The notes beneath the pieces are model-generated. The model was not told where the DNA came from and made no database searches. It saw nothing but the letters and a program-made list of their open reading frames with translations. Shown in pieces: positions 47,642 through 56,615 of a stretch of DNA of 64,000 nucleotides (positions within the stretch are counted from its first letter, which is position 1; each line of letters starts with the position of its first letter). Source of the stretch: Solirubrobacter soli DSM 22325 (GTDB lineage Bacteria; Actinomycetota; Thermoleophilia; Solirubrobacterales; Solirubrobacteraceae); NCBI RefSeq assembly GCF_000423665.1, contig NZ_AUIK01000025.1:63858-127857 (forward strand), written 5' to 3'. Position numbers and translations under genes: made by a program.

Positions 47642-49275
47642 CCGTCGCCTCCGAACAGGTAGTCGAGCAGCGCGTCGGACGGGTCGGGCGCGGGGGTCGC
47701 GGTCTCCGCGGGCGCCTGCGTCGCGGTCGGCGCGGCGGTCTCGGCCGGCGGCGCGGGCGCGGCGGGATCGGCCGGAGCGGCGGTCGCGGACGGGTCGGGC
47801 GGGACGGTCGGGACGGACTCCAGCGGCGAGCTCGTGTCCTCCTTCGCCTGCTTGCGCTTGACCTTGGCCTTGGGCTCCTTGGCGTCCTTCTGCTTGGCCG
47901 CCTGTTCCTTCTTGGCCTTGTCGATCTCCTGCCCGAGCGCGCGCGCCAGCGCGATCGCGGTCGCGCGCAGCACGGGGTCGTCACCGGCGGCGTCGATCGC
48001 GCTCGACGCGGTGGCGGTCGCGCCCGAGCTGGTGGCGCTGTAGTCCGGGAACCGCGCCGAGCAGCCGCCGACCGGCGTCACCGCGTACGTGGAGCACGTG
48101 TTGACGATCAGGCCCGCGCGCAGGTAGTGGCCGACCGCGTCGAACCCGTTGATCGCGGCCACTTGGTAGAAGATGTAGTCCATCGCGCGCTCGATGCCGC
48201 CGGTGTCCTGGAAGGACACGAGCACGTCGCGCAGGGTCGCCCCGACGGGCCGCACGGCCTTCGCCAGCCCGCGCAGGTCGGCGATCACGGGCCGCGCGTC
48301 GGTGACGGCGGGCGTGCCGTTCTTGGCCGCCTCGCCGAGCGAGTCGACGGCCGGCAGCGCGGCCTTCGAGAACGGGCCGAGCAGGCGCACGATGTCGTTG
48401 ATGTTGCCCGCCTGCGCGTGCAGGTCGGTCAGCACCGGCGTGGTCTGGTCGGCCAGCGATCCGAGCCGCACCATCGTCGGGTCGAGCTCGTCGAGGAACC
48501 GCGGCAGCGTCTGGATGTCGTCCGCCAGCGCCCCGCTCTTCTCGGCGGTCGCCTTGGCCACCTCGCTCGTGTTGCGGATCGAGCTCGCCACCCGCGCCCG
48601 GTCGCGCGCGAGCGGCGCGAGGATCGTGTCGGAGTTGACCGCGAGCTGCTCGAGCTGGTCGTTCTGGCGAGCCAGGATCTCGAGCACCTTGTTGGTCTCC
48701 TGCAGCGCCGGGTTCGCGCGCCGGATGACCTCGTTGAGGTCCTTGCCGCGGCCCGCCAGGCCGGTGCCGAGCTCGTTGAGGATCAGCGACAGCCGCTCGC
48801 GCTCGGGCTCGCGCATCGTGTTGCCGATCAGGTCGATGTCGACCGTCTGCATCGTGTTGGTGACCGGCAGCAGGTACTGGCCCTCGCCCGGCCCGCGGTC
48901 GATCTTGCTCAGGCTCGGCGGCGCCTGCGCGGTCGCGGCGCGCGGCTGCGTCGGCTTGCACTCGACGAACCGCTCGCCGATCAGGTTCTGCGGGCGCACG
49001 ATGCAGCTCGCGTCGCGGCGGAAGTCCTGGTAGCCGGGCTCGGTGATGTCGAGCACGACCGCCGCCTTGAAGTCCGGCGTCACGTCCAGCGAGGCGACCT
49101 TGCCGACCTTGACGCCCGCGATCTTGACGTCCTCGCCGGGGATCACGAACCCGGCGTTGTCGAAGATCGCGCGCACCTGGTAGCCCTGCTCTGAGTCGTC
49201 GCGGGCGACGATCAGCACGACCGCCACCACGATCACGGCGAACACGAGCAGGATCGGGACCAGTTTGCGGATCAT
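47638..49275 (-). CDS. Mce protein, second of the operon, with long Pro/Ala tail
   Basis: 545 residues from ATG 49275 (MIRKLVPILLVFAVIVVAVV), overlapping the previous stop (ATGA). The MCE core (FDNAGFVIPGEDVKIAGVKV) contains an unpaired Cys in DASCIVRPQNLIGERFVECK. The helical tail ends near residue 420, and the last about 110 residues are Lys/Glu-rich (EQAAKQKDAKEPKAKVKRKQ) then Pro/Ala/Thr-rich. That tail is longer than usual and could bridge the wall or bind other envelope proteins. Confidence 0.92.
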   Translation of the reverse strand: MIRKLVPILLVFAVIVVAVVLIVARDDSEQGYQVRAIFDNAGFVIPGEDVKIAGVKVGKVASLDVTPDFKAAVVLDITEPGYQDFRRDASCIVRPQNLIGERFVECKPTQPRAATAQAPPSLSKIDRGPGEGQYLLPVTNTMQTVDIDLIGNTMREPERERLSLILNELGTGLAGRGKDLNEVIRRANPALQETNKVLEILARQNDQLEQLAVNSDTILAPLARDRARVASSIRNTSEVAKATAEKSGALADDIQTLPRFLDELDPTMVRLGSLADQTTPVLTDLHAQAGNINDIVRLLGPFSKAALPAVDSLGEAAKNGTPAVTDARPVIADLRGLAKAVRPVGATLRDVLVSFQDTGGIERAMDYIFYQVAAINGFDAVGHYLRAGLIVNTCSTYAVTPVGGCSARFPDYSATSSGATATASSAIDAAGDDPVLRATAIALARALGQEIDKAKKEQAAKQKDAKEPKAKVKRKQAKEDTSSPLESVPTVPPDPSATAAPADPAAPAPPAETAAPTATQAPAETATPAPDPSDALLDYLFGGDG

Positions 49276-50618
49276 GGGCCGACCACCACCTGCGTGGGGT
49301 CGCAGTCGAGGTTGCCGCCCGTGTCCCGCCACGGCGCGGAGCCGTCCGCCGCGGGCTGCGAGGCCGAGCCCGGGCAGCGCCGCAGCATGCCCGTCTGCAG
49401 GCCGTCGAGGCGCTGGGCGACCGGCAGCGGGACCAGCTGCGGCGGGCCGGCCGGGAGCTCCTCGAGCTGGAAGGCGTTGAAGATCGGCTGGATGCGCGCG
49501 TAGTGCCCGTTGGCGTCGTAGTTGGCGGCGCCGGCGCCGAAGTCGCGGAACCAGCCGACGAGCTCAGGGATGTAGGGGCGGGCGAACTCGAGCACGGGCT
49601 GGCCCTTCTTGAGCGCGCCGGTGCCGCTCGCGAACGCCGGGCTGGCGACCTTCTGGAAGCCGGGCAGCTTGCGGGTCGCCTCGACGAGGTCGTTGTCGGG
49701 GCCTGGCCGGCGCAGGAGCGTGCTCAGGTCGGCGACCGTCGGCTTCGCGTCGCGCACCAGCGGGCGCAGCTCGCGCAGGAACGGCGCCAGGTCCTTGGTC
49801 GCGACCTTGGAGTCGGCGACCAGCGGGTCGAGGTCGTCGAGCGTCGCGCGCAGGTTGACGAACGTGGAGTTCGCGCGCCGCAGCGTCGTCGGCAGCAGCG
49901 CCAGGGCCTGGCTCAGCGCGCGGTTCTCGGAGGCGATCGCGCCCGTCGTGGCGTTCGCGTTGCCGACGAGGTCGGCGAGGTCGTCGCGGCGGTCCGCGAT
50001 CGCGCTGACGGTGCGCGAGCTCGACACGATGAAGCGGGTCAGCGCGTCCTCGTCCTCGGTCGTCTCGTTGACGAGCCGGCGGGCGCTCGAGAGCAGCGGG
50101 TTGAAGTACTCGGTCGCCGCGGCGGCCTGCGGGCCCTTGCCGTCGAGCTGGGTCTTGAAGCCCTCGATGACGCCCTGGAGGTCCTTGCGCGCCTGCGGGT
50201 CGAGCGTGTTGAACAGCTGGTCGAGGTCGACGGAGGTCGTCGTCTGCGAGATCGGGATCGTCGTGTGGTCGGGCAGCGTCCGGCTCGCGTCCGGCCCGGG
50301 CGAGATCGCCACGTAGCGGTTCGCGATGCCCGACAGCGACGTCAAGCGGATCACGGCCTGCGTGCCCTCGCGCAGCGGCGCGTAGGGCTCCTCGACGTCG
50401 ATGCGGATCGCCGCCTGGTTGTTCGACGTGAGCTCGATCGAGCGCACGCTGCCGACCGCGCGCCCGCCGATCTGCACGTTGTCGCCCTTCACCAGCTGAC
50501 CCGCGTTCTCGAAGATCAGCGTGTACTCATGCCCGCCACCGCGCACGGCGAAGAGGTAGATCGCCAGGGCAGCGACGAGCGCGACGGCGATCAGGACGGC
50601 GGTGCGGGCGAGCGTCAA
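49272..50618 (-). CDS. Mce protein, first of the operon
   Basis: 448 residues. The start is TTG 50618 with GGAG nine bases upstream; no better codon is available. Helix AVLIAVALVAALAIYLFAVR, then the MCE domain (IFENAGQLVKGDNVQIGGRA, VGSVRSIELTSNNQAAIRID) and helices including SVDLDQLFNTLDPQARKDLQ. The C-terminus has two Cys in RRCPGSAS and LDCDPTQV. It is directly downstream of the ATPase gene and overlaps the second mce gene. Confidence 0.93.
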   Translation of the reverse strand: MTLARTAVLIAVALVAALAIYLFAVRGGGHEYTLIFENAGQLVKGDNVQIGGRAVGSVRSIELTSNNQAAIRIDVEEPYAPLREGTQAVIRLTSLSGIANRYVAISPGPDASRTLPDHTTIPISQTTTSVDLDQLFNTLDPQARKDLQGVIEGFKTQLDGKGPQAAAATEYFNPLLSSARRLVNETTEDEDALTRFIVSSSRTVSAIADRRDDLADLVGNANATTGAIASENRALSQALALLPTTLRRANSTFVNLRATLDDLDPLVADSKVATKDLAPFLRELRPLVRDAKPTVADLSTLLRRPGPDNDLVEATRKLPGFQKVASPAFASGTGALKKGQPVLEFARPYIPELVGWFRDFGAGAANYDANGHYARIQPIFNAFQLEELPAGPPQLVPLPVAQRLDGLQTGMLRRCPGSASQPAADGSAPWRDTGGNLDCDPTQVVVGP

Positions 50619-50622
50619 ACGA

Positions 50623-51441
50623 TCACTCCATGCCCAGCGGGCCCTTCGAAGCCCCGGACAGGAACTGGGAGACGAACTGGTTGTCGGACTCGAAGAGCTC
50701 CTCGGCCGGCCCGGACTCGACGATCCGGCCCTTCCAGAGGACGGCGATGTACTCCGCGACGCGCCTGGCGCTCATGATGTCGTGGGTGATGACCACGTAG
50801 GCGCCGCCGTTCTCCTCGTGGATCTCCTGGATGAGCTCGCACAGCAGCGCGGTGCGGACCGGATCCAGGCCCGAGTCGGGCTCGTCAAAGAGCACGATGT
50901 CGGGGTCGAGCACGAGCGCGCGCGCGAACCCGGCCCGCTTGCGCATCCCGCCCGAGAGCTCGTTCGGCATCTTGTCCGCGGAGTTCTCGAGACCGACCTC
51001 GCGCAGGCGCATGTTGACGATGTCGGCGATCTCGTCCTCGCCCTTGTCGGTGTGCTGGCGCAGCGGGAACGCGACGTTGTCCCACAGGTTCATCGAGCCG
51101 AACAGCGCGCCGTCCTGGAAGAGCACCCCGAACTTCTTGCGCATCTCGAACAGGTCCTCGTCGCGCATGCCCGGCACGGACTCGCCGTGGACCAGGACGT
51201 CGCCCTGGTCGGGGTACAGCAACCCGACCATGTGCTTGATGCAGACGGACTTCCCGGTGCCCGAGGGCCCGAGGATCATCGAGATCTTGTCCTCGGGGAT
51301 GCCCATGTTCAGGCCGCGCAGGATCTTGTTGCGCCCGAACGCCTTGTGGACCTCGACGAACTCGACGGCGTCCGGAACGCCCGACGGGCGCTTCTTGCCG
51401 GTGTGCCACTTGTATTCGTCGTCGTGGTGTTGCTCACTCAC
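50623..51441 (-). CDS. Mce/MlaF-type ABC ATPase
   Basis: 272 residues from GTG 51441, one base after the permease stop; the frame is open a little further upstream but would overlap the permease. It has Walker A ILGPSGTGKSVCIKHMVGLL, Q-loop VLFQDGALFGSMNLWDNVAF, signature NELSGGMRKRAGFARALVLD and Walker B IVLFDEPDSGLDPVRTALLC. This is the MlaF/MceG group that powers lipid uptake. In mycobacteria the single MceG is encoded away from mce operons; here it lies inside the operon between permeases and tube subunits, as in Gram-negative mla loci. Confidence 0.94.
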   Translation of the reverse strand: MSEQHHDDEYKWHTGKKRPSGVPDAVEFVEVHKAFGRNKILRGLNMGIPEDKISMILGPSGTGKSVCIKHMVGLLYPDQGDVLVHGESVPGMRDEDLFEMRKKFGVLFQDGALFGSMNLWDNVAFPLRQHTDKGEDEIADIVNMRLREVGLENSADKMPNELSGGMRKRAGFARALVLDPDIVLFDEPDSGLDPVRTALLCELIQEIHEENGGAYVVITHDIMSARRVAEYIAVLWKGRIVESGPAEELFESDNQFVSQFLSGASKGPLGME

Positions 51442-51442
51442 G

Positions 51443-52240
51443 TCAGCCTCCGATGGGCGCTCGCGGATTCGCGCCCCAGAAGACCTGGGTGCCGAGCATG
51501 CCGATGAGATGTACAAGGACGATGTTGAGAACCATCGACTTTGCGGTTGCGGTTCCGACCCCGACCGGGCCGCCGCTGGCCGTGTAGCCGTAGTAACAGC
51601 CGACGAGCACGATGACCGTGGCCATCGCCATCGCCTTGATGAGGCTGAATAAGAGGTCCGGCGGGTTCTGGAACATCCAGAAGATCAGCGAGTAGCCGCC
51701 GCTGGAGACCTCGCCTATCTGTTCGACCACCGCCAGATAGCTCGCCAGGAAGCCCGCGCCGATGCCGGCCAGGTAGACGAACGGCAGCACCAGCCAGGAC
51801 GCGATCAACCGGGTCGCGCACAGGAACGTCATCGAGCTGATGCCCATGACCTCGAGCGCGTCGATCTCGTCGGAGATCCGCATGCTGCCGAGCTCGGCGA
51901 CGATGCCCGTCCCGACCTTGGCGGACATCATGTAGCCGAACGCGTACGGGATCAGCTCGCGCAGGTCGCACCAGGCGGCGAACACGCCCGCGTAGGCGGG
52001 GGCGCCGGTCGCGCGGTTGAAGTACGCGGCCTCGATGCCGCACTGCAGGCCGATGATGAACGTCAGGCCCCAGATGACGAGCGTCGAGCTCAGGATCAGC
52101 ACGCCGGCCTGGCGCAGCGCCTCGCCGAAGTACTTGAGGACCTTCAGCCCGAGGACCTCGCCGACCACGCGCCCCGAGAAGCGGACGATGTCGCCGAAGG
52201 ACGCGATCCAGTCGCGCGGGACTGCGAGCCACTCGTTCAC
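51443..52240 (-). CDS. YrbE/MlaE-type permease, second copy
   Basis: 265 residues from GTG 52240, whose GTGA overlaps the first permease's stop. About five hydrophobic segments; the family signature is MSAKVGTGIVAELGSMRISD with EIDALEVMGISSMTFLCATR, the cytoplasmic coupling loop that meets the ATPase. Two different permeases are usual in actinobacterial mce operons, where they form a heterodimer (YrbEA-YrbEB). Confidence 0.94.
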   Translation of the reverse strand: MNEWLAVPRDWIASFGDIVRFSGRVVGEVLGLKVLKYFGEALRQAGVLILSSTLVIWGLTFIIGLQCGIEAAYFNRATGAPAYAGVFAAWCDLRELIPYAFGYMMSAKVGTGIVAELGSMRISDEIDALEVMGISSMTFLCATRLIASWLVLPFVYLAGIGAGFLASYLAVVEQIGEVSSGGYSLIFWMFQNPPDLLFSLIKAMAMATVIVLVGCYYGYTASGGPVGVGTATAKSMVLNIVLVHLIGMLGTQVFWGANPRAPIGG

Positions 52241-53043
52241 TTGATGTTGAGGATGTCGGGGTGGGTCGCCAGCAGCGTCTGCGTGAAGACGTAGTTGAAC
52301 GCGAAGACGCCGAGCGTCGAGATGACCACGGCCTGGTTGACGGCGCGGCCCACGCCGGCGGCGCCGCCGGAGGCCGTCATGCCCTTGTAACAGCAGACCA
52401 CGGCGATGATCGCCCCGAACAGCGTGCACTTCAGGACGCTGCCCCAGAGGTCCGGGATGCTCGCGTTGGTCAGCAGGTTGGCGAAGAACGGGCCGACCGG
52501 CTGCTGGTTGACGCCGTTGGCGACGAGGCCGCCGAAGATGCCGAACAGCACGGCGAAGACGTCGAACATGCCGGTGACGAGCATCAGCGCGAGAAACCGC
52601 GGCACGACGAGGTTCTTCACCGGGTCGACGCCGAGCACCTGCAACGCGTCGAGCTCCTCGCGGATCTTGCGCGCGCCGAGGTCGGCGGTGATCGCGGTGC
52701 CGGCCACGCCGGCGAGCACGATCGCGGTCACGAACGGCGCGAACTCGCGGATCGAGGCGAGCACGAAGAACCCGCCGAGGCGGTCATTGGCGCCGAAGAG
52801 CGTGAGGAAGTTGGACGCCTGCAGGCCCGGCGCGGCGTAGCCGAACGCGATCGTCGAGATCATCAGCGGGAACCAGCAGAGCCGCAGCGCGAACAGGAAC
52901 TGCTGGACGAACTCGCCGCCGTAGGGGTAGGGAGGACGAAGCGCGGAGACGATCGTCTTCCCCGTCAGGATCATCATGTCCCCGACTTCCTCCAGCAAAC
53001 CCTTTGCCGGTAGGAAGACGCGGTCGGCGGCGCTGCGAACCAA
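52237..53043 (-). CDS. YrbE/MlaE-type permease, first copy
   Basis: 268 residues. Start at TTG 53043, with AGGAG five bases upstream; no in-frame ATG is better placed. The same fold as the second permease, with LAGVAGTAITADLGARKIRE and ELDALQVLGVDPVKNLVVPR as the coupling loop. It opens the ten-gene operon: permease, permease, ATPase, six mce, MMPL. A -10-like CATAAT lies about 30 bases upstream. Confidence 0.93.
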   Translation of the reverse strand: MVRSAADRVFLPAKGLLEEVGDMMILTGKTIVSALRPPYPYGGEFVQQFLFALRLCWFPLMISTIAFGYAAPGLQASNFLTLFGANDRLGGFFVLASIREFAPFVTAIVLAGVAGTAITADLGARKIREELDALQVLGVDPVKNLVVPRFLALMLVTGMFDVFAVLFGIFGGLVANGVNQQPVGPFFANLLTNASIPDLWGSVLKCTLFGAIIAVVCCYKGMTASGGAAGVGRAVNQAVVISTLGVFAFNYVFTQTLLATHPDILNIK

Positions 53044-53074
53044 CTGTCTCCTCTCCCCTCTCGGAAGCGCCTAG

Positions 53075-53080
53075 ATTATG
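53075..53080 (-). promoter_or_regulatory. Possible -10 element of the mce operon
   Basis: CATAAT on the reverse strand, 32 bases before the first permease start, in an unusually AT-rich patch. No good -35 hexamer lies at 16-18 bases, so either an alternative sigma factor or an activator is needed. The gap to the acetyltransferase stop (53105) is only about 60 bases, so read-through is also possible. Confidence 0.3.
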
Positions 53081-53104
53081 GGCTGCAAACGTGTTGACGC
53101 GCCG

Positions 53105-53650
53105 TTACTTGCGCAAACGGGCCAGGATCATCACGTCGACCCGCCGCCCGCGCTCAAGGTTGCGCGCGATCATCACACCTTCCTCGCTGAAGCCGAGCGA
53201 CGTCGCCAGCGCCCGCGCGGCACCGTTGTCGGGTGTCGTGGTGATCTCGATCCGCTCCAGGCCGAGCTCGTCGAACGCCCATTCGACCAGCAGGGACACC
53301 GCTGTGCCGCCGATTCCGCGCCCGCGCGCGGCCGGGACGAGCCAGTAGCCGATCTCCGCTCGGCGGTGGCGCCACGCGAGCGTGTGCAGCATCACGTGAC
53401 CCAGGAACGGTCGCCTGGACTCGTCGGTCACGGCCAGGCCGAGGAACTCGCCGCGCGCCCGCAACCCAGGTTGTCGCGCGATGAAGCGACGCACCCCGTT
53501 CTCCGTCGGGTCCTCGTCGGCCCCGATCACCACGCCCAGCTCGGGGTCGTCGCGGAACGCGGCCGCGAACGGGCCGGCGTCACGCGCGCGCAAGCGCCTC
53601 AGCGCGACGCCGTCGCGCTCGAGGCCTTCGGGAACCGGCAGGCTGGGCAC
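53105..53650 (-). CDS. RimJ/RimL-type GNAT acetyltransferase
   Basis: 181 residues from GTG 53650 (VPSLPVPEGLERDGVALRRL); longer upstream frames overlap the divergent lipoprotein gene. The acetyl-CoA loop is WLVPAARGRGIGGTAVSLLV, followed by LGLERIEITTTPDNGAARAL and ATSLGFSEEGVMIARNLERG, typical of ribosomal-protein-type or general amine acetyltransferases. It lies just upstream of the mce operon on the same strand but the gap and AT-rich patch suggest separate control. Confidence 0.9.
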   Translation of the reverse strand: MPSLPVPEGLERDGVALRRLRARDAGPFAAAFRDDPELGVVIGADEDPTENGVRRFIARQPGLRARGEFLGLAVTDESRRPFLGHVMLHTLAWRHRRAEIGYWLVPAARGRGIGGTAVSLLVEWAFDELGLERIEITTTPDNGAARALATSLGFSEEGVMIARNLERGRRVDVMILARLRK

Positions 53651-53675
53651 GGCGACGATGGTACGTTTGCGCGCG

Positions 53676-54266
53676 ATGCGCCGTCTGGCTCTCGTGTGCG
53701 CCGTGATCGTCGCCGGCTGCGGCGGCGGGGCGCGCCAGGACGCCGACGAGCCCTCGGGCGAGTTCAAGGTCGAGATCGTCTCGGCCTCGTTCCCGAAGGC
53801 CCAGCACATCGGCCAGGCGGTCCAGCTGCGCGTGCGTGTGCGCAACGCCGACTCCAAGACCCTGCACAACGTCGCGGTGACCGTGGAGACCAAGCCCGTG
53901 GAGGGCACCGCCGCGGTCGCGTTCGGCCAGCACGCGGTGAACCCGGCGCTGGCGGACTCCGCGCGGCCGGTCTGGGTGCTCGACCAGGGCCCGATGGGCG
54001 GCGACGTCGCCACCGTCAACACGTGGTCGGCGGGGACGCTGGGGCCGAGCGAGTCCAAGGTGCTGGTCTGGAAGCTCGTCGCCTCCAGGGCCGGCAGCTA
54101 CACGCTCGGCTACCGCGTCTCCCCCGGCCTGACCGGCAAGGCGAAGGCCGCCGCCGGCGACACCAGCGGCTCCTTCGACGTCACGATCGACGACGAGCCG
54201 GTCCCCGCCCGGATCGGCGAGGACGGCGAAGTCGAACTCGTGGGTGCTAGATCGCCGTCACGTTGA
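53676..54266 (+). CDS. Secreted lipoprotein with CARDB-like strand domain
   Basis: 196 residues from ATG 53676. Signal peptide [18 protein letters not shown] ends in a lipobox. The mature part ([40 protein letters not shown], then [20 protein letters not shown]) has the paired strands of CARDB/Ig-like adhesion domains, so it probably binds another surface component. It overlaps the cold-shock gene by 20 bp at its 3' end. Confidence 0.82.
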   Translation: MRRLALVCAVIVAGCGGGARQDADEPSGEFKVEIVSASFPKAQHIGQAVQLRVRVRNADSKTLHNVAVTVETKPVEGTAAVAFGQHAVNPALADSARPVWVLDQGPMGGDVATVNTWSAGTLGPSESKVLVWKLVASRAGSYTLGYRVSPGLTGKAKAAAGDTSGSFDVTIDDEPVPARIGEDGEVELVGARSPSR

Positions 54267-54450
54267 CGGCTTTGGGGCCCTTCGGCCCAGCCTCCGAGTC
54301 GTAAGAGACACGGGCGCCTTCACGCAAGGTGCGGAAGCCGTCGGCATTGATGCCGGAGTGATGGACGAAGAGGTCGGCGCCCTGGTCGTCGGGTGTGATG
54401 AACCCGAAGCCCTTGTCGTCGTTGAACCACTTCACGGTGCCGGTCGGCAT
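54247..54450 (-). CDS. cspA: Cold-shock protein
   Basis: 67 residues from ATG 54450; the reading frame is open 12 codons further upstream but the universal start is [20 protein letters not shown]. The RNA-binding motifs GFGFI and DLFVHHS are intact, so it binds single-stranded nucleic acid. Family members act as RNA chaperones in the cytoplasm and are often constitutive in Actinomycetota. The region upstream (54487-54518) contains a GCCCGGCCGGGC palindrome that could end the RTX-like gene. Confidence 0.94.
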   Translation of the reverse strand: MPTGTVKWFNDDKGFGFITPDDQGADLFVHHSGINADGFRTLREGARVSYDSEAGPKGPKAVNVTAI

Positions 54451-54518
54451 TGTTCTGGTGTCTCCGCTGAGATATCGCCGGGTCACATGCCCGGCCGGGC
54501 GGCGGAAAAGTACCAGTG

Positions 54519-55298
54519 TTATCCACGTGAGTGGTGCTTGACATGCTCACAGTGGGTGAGTTTGTCGCGCGTGTCCGCGTAAACCGTGTCGTTTCCCGGC
54601 CCGCAGTCGATGACGTCGCGCTCGCCATCGCGGGCGTTAATCGTGTCAGCACCCGCCCCGGACTCGACCTTGTCACGCCCCGTCCCAGGCGTGATCCGGT
54701 CGTTCCCGCCGCCCGAGGAGATCTCGTCGTCGCCCGTCCCGCCGTCGATCGGGTCGTTGCCGGTCTCGGTCGCGATCATGTCGTCGCCGGCGCCCGCCTT
54801 GATCGTGTCCGAGCCAGGACCAGTCGCGATCCAGTCGTCCCCGTCGCCCGCGTCGATCTTGTCGATCCCGGTCCCGCCGTCGATCTCGTCGTCGCCCTCG
54901 CCTCCGAGGATCTCGTCGTTGCCGGAGTCGCCCGAGAGCGAGTCGACCCCCGGGCCGCCGTCGACGAGGTCGTTGCCGCGCCCGCCGAGCAGCACGTCGT
55001 CGCCGTCGCCGCCGCGCAGCGTGTCGTCGCCGCCGGAGCGATCGTCGTCGTCGGTGCACTGCTCCGGCCGGACGGCACCCGCCTCGCAGGTGCCGTCGCC
55101 CTGGATGCGGTCGTTCCCCGGCCCGCCGTTGATCCGGTCGGCGCCGCCGAGGCCGAAGACCGTGTCGCCCCCGCCCTTGGCCAGCACCTGATCCTCGCCG
55201 GCCGTGCCGACGAGGAAGTCGCCCAGATCCGTCCCTTCGATGGACCCGGCGGCGAGCGTCATCACGGCGAGCCCAGCCGCCATCCATCCACGCGTCAT
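54519..55298 (-). CDS. Secreted RTX-type calcium-binding repeat protein
   Basis: About 259 residues from ATG 55298 ([19 protein letters not shown]), with a signal peptide. The mature part is almost entirely tandem nonapeptide repeats of the GGxGxDxLx type, for example [13 protein letters not shown]-like and [18 protein letters not shown], about 18-20 copies in all, which fold into a calcium-binding beta-roll. A small Cys pair ([11 protein letters not shown]) interrupts them. There is no enzymatic domain, so it may be a binding or structural surface protein. Confidence 0.9.
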   Translation of the reverse strand: MTRGWMAAGLAVMTLAAGSIEGTDLGDFLVGTAGEDQVLAKGGGDTVFGLGGADRINGGPGNDRIQGDGTCEAGAVRPEQCTDDDDRSGGDDTLRGGDGDDVLLGGRGNDLVDGGPGVDSLSGDSGNDEILGGEGDDEIDGGTGIDKIDAGDGDDWIATGPGSDTIKAGAGDDMIATETGNDPIDGGTGDDEISSGGGNDRITPGTGRDKVESGAGADTINARDGERDVIDCGPGNDTVYADTRDKLTHCEHVKHHSRG

Positions 55299-55337
55299 CC
55301 CGAGCAAGAAACCCAGGATGACGCGAGAAGGTTCGGT

Positions 55338-56543
55338 CTACCTATGCAAACGAGGAGCGATGATGCGGTACGCCTTCAGGCCGAGGCCCAGCCGCTCACG
55401 GTCCTCCGAGAGCAGCGGGTCCAGGCCCGTCAGCTCCTTCACCCGCTCCAGGCGGTACGCGACCGTGTGACGGTGCGCGTAGATCGCCGAGGCGGTGGCG
55501 TTCATGTTGCAGTTGCGCTCCAGGTAGGCGCTCAGCGTGCCCACGAGGTCCGTCGAGTACTGCGCGTCGTAGGCCACCAGGGGCGCGACCGTGTCCTCGT
55601 AGAACGAGCGCACCTCCTCGGGGTGCGACGCGAGCACGCGGAACAGCAGCCGATAGGTGCCGGTGCCGATGTCCTCGTCGATCGGGACGTCCGAGCGGCG
55701 CAGGACGTCGAGCACGAGCTCGGCCTCCTGGATCGCGCGGCCGAGATCGGCGACGTCGGCGTAGAAGGACGAGACCCCGACCGTGCCGTGCCGCTGGAGC
55801 CGCGCCGCGAGTCGCCGAGCAGCGGTGAGCGTCGCCGAAGCGTCCGCCCCGCCGACGGCCGGCAGCAGCGCGTACACGCGCCCCGACCCGCCGCCGCCGT
55901 CCATGTGCTGTGCCAGCGCGCCCGGATGCTCCCCCGCGATCGTCGCGACCACGTGGCGCGGCCGATCCGAGCTGAGCTCCGCGCACAACGCGACCGCGCC
56001 CCGCGAGAGGTCGCAGCCGAGGCGAGCCGCACGCCGCAGCACCTCATCGGCCTCGAGGTCGTCGCGCCCGCGCAGCTCCTCCAGGAACGAGCCGCGGAGG
56101 TTCTGCTCGACCTCCAGCCGCGCCTCCTCGACAGCGACCTCGGTCAGGCACGCGACCGCGGCGACGTGCAGGAACTCCAGCGCCTCGGCGGCCGGCTGAT
56201 CCTCGCCGAGCAGCAACACGGCGCCGAGCTGCTCGTCGCCCGAGGCGATCGGCACCTCCGCGACCACGCCGCTCGGCACGGCGGCGGCACGCGACCGCGC
56301 TCGCTCTCCCACGTAGCGGCGCAGCCCCGCGAGGTCGGCGACCGGTCCGGACGCCGCCGCCGCGCCAAGGCGCGGAACGACGATCGCCACGACACCACCC
56401 GTCTCCGAGGCGGCCAGACCGGCCACGCCCTCGAGTCCGTCGCCGCTCAGGACCGCGTCCACCATTCGCAGGTGCACCGCCCTGACCCGCTCCATCACGG
56501 TGGCCCCGCGATCTTCGGGCTGGACCTCCATCGCCACGTTCAA
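55338..56543 (-). CDS. PucR-family transcriptional regulator
   Basis: About 401 residues; the start is uncertain between TTG 56543, GTG 56537 and ATG 56531, with GGAGG nearby. The N-terminal GAF-like domain (VVAEVPIASGDEQLGAVLLL) is followed by a CdaR-type central region and the PucR C-terminal helix-turn-helix, seen in LVGTLSAYLERNCNMNATAS and AIYAHRHTVAYRLERVKELT. Such regulators respond to nitrogenous metabolites such as purines or allantoin. It sits between the RTX gene and the PII-Amt pair, so a nitrogen-status role is likely. Confidence 0.88.
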   Translation of the reverse strand: MNVAMEVQPEDRGATVMERVRAVHLRMVDAVLSGDGLEGVAGLAASETGGVVAIVVPRLGAAAASGPVADLAGLRRYVGERARSRAAAVPSGVVAEVPIASGDEQLGAVLLLGEDQPAAEALEFLHVAAVACLTEVAVEEARLEVEQNLRGSFLEELRGRDDLEADEVLRRAARLGCDLSRGAVALCAELSSDRPRHVVATIAGEHPGALAQHMDGGGGSGRVYALLPAVGGADASATLTAARRLAARLQRHGTVGVSSFYADVADLGRAIQEAELVLDVLRRSDVPIDEDIGTGTYRLLFRVLASHPEEVRSFYEDTVAPLVAYDAQYSTDLVGTLSAYLERNCNMNATASAIYAHRHTVAYRLERVKELTGLDPLLSEDRERLGLGLKAYRIIAPRLHR

Positions 56544-56560
56544 TACGCCTCCTTCAATAC

Positions 56561-56588
56561 GCGGGGCGGCTGTGGTGGGCCGCCCCGC
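56561..56588. terminator. Hairpin after the PII gene
   Basis: GCGGGGCGGC (56561-56570), an eight-base loop and GCCGCCCCGC (56579-56588): a perfect 10-bp stem downstream of the glnB-like stop at 56616 on the reverse strand. No T-run follows, which is usual for high-GC actinobacterial terminators. It separates the amt-glnB transcript from the PucR gene. Confidence 0.6.
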
Positions 56589-56615
56589 GAGATCCGCCTG
56601 TGGTCAGGTGGCCTC

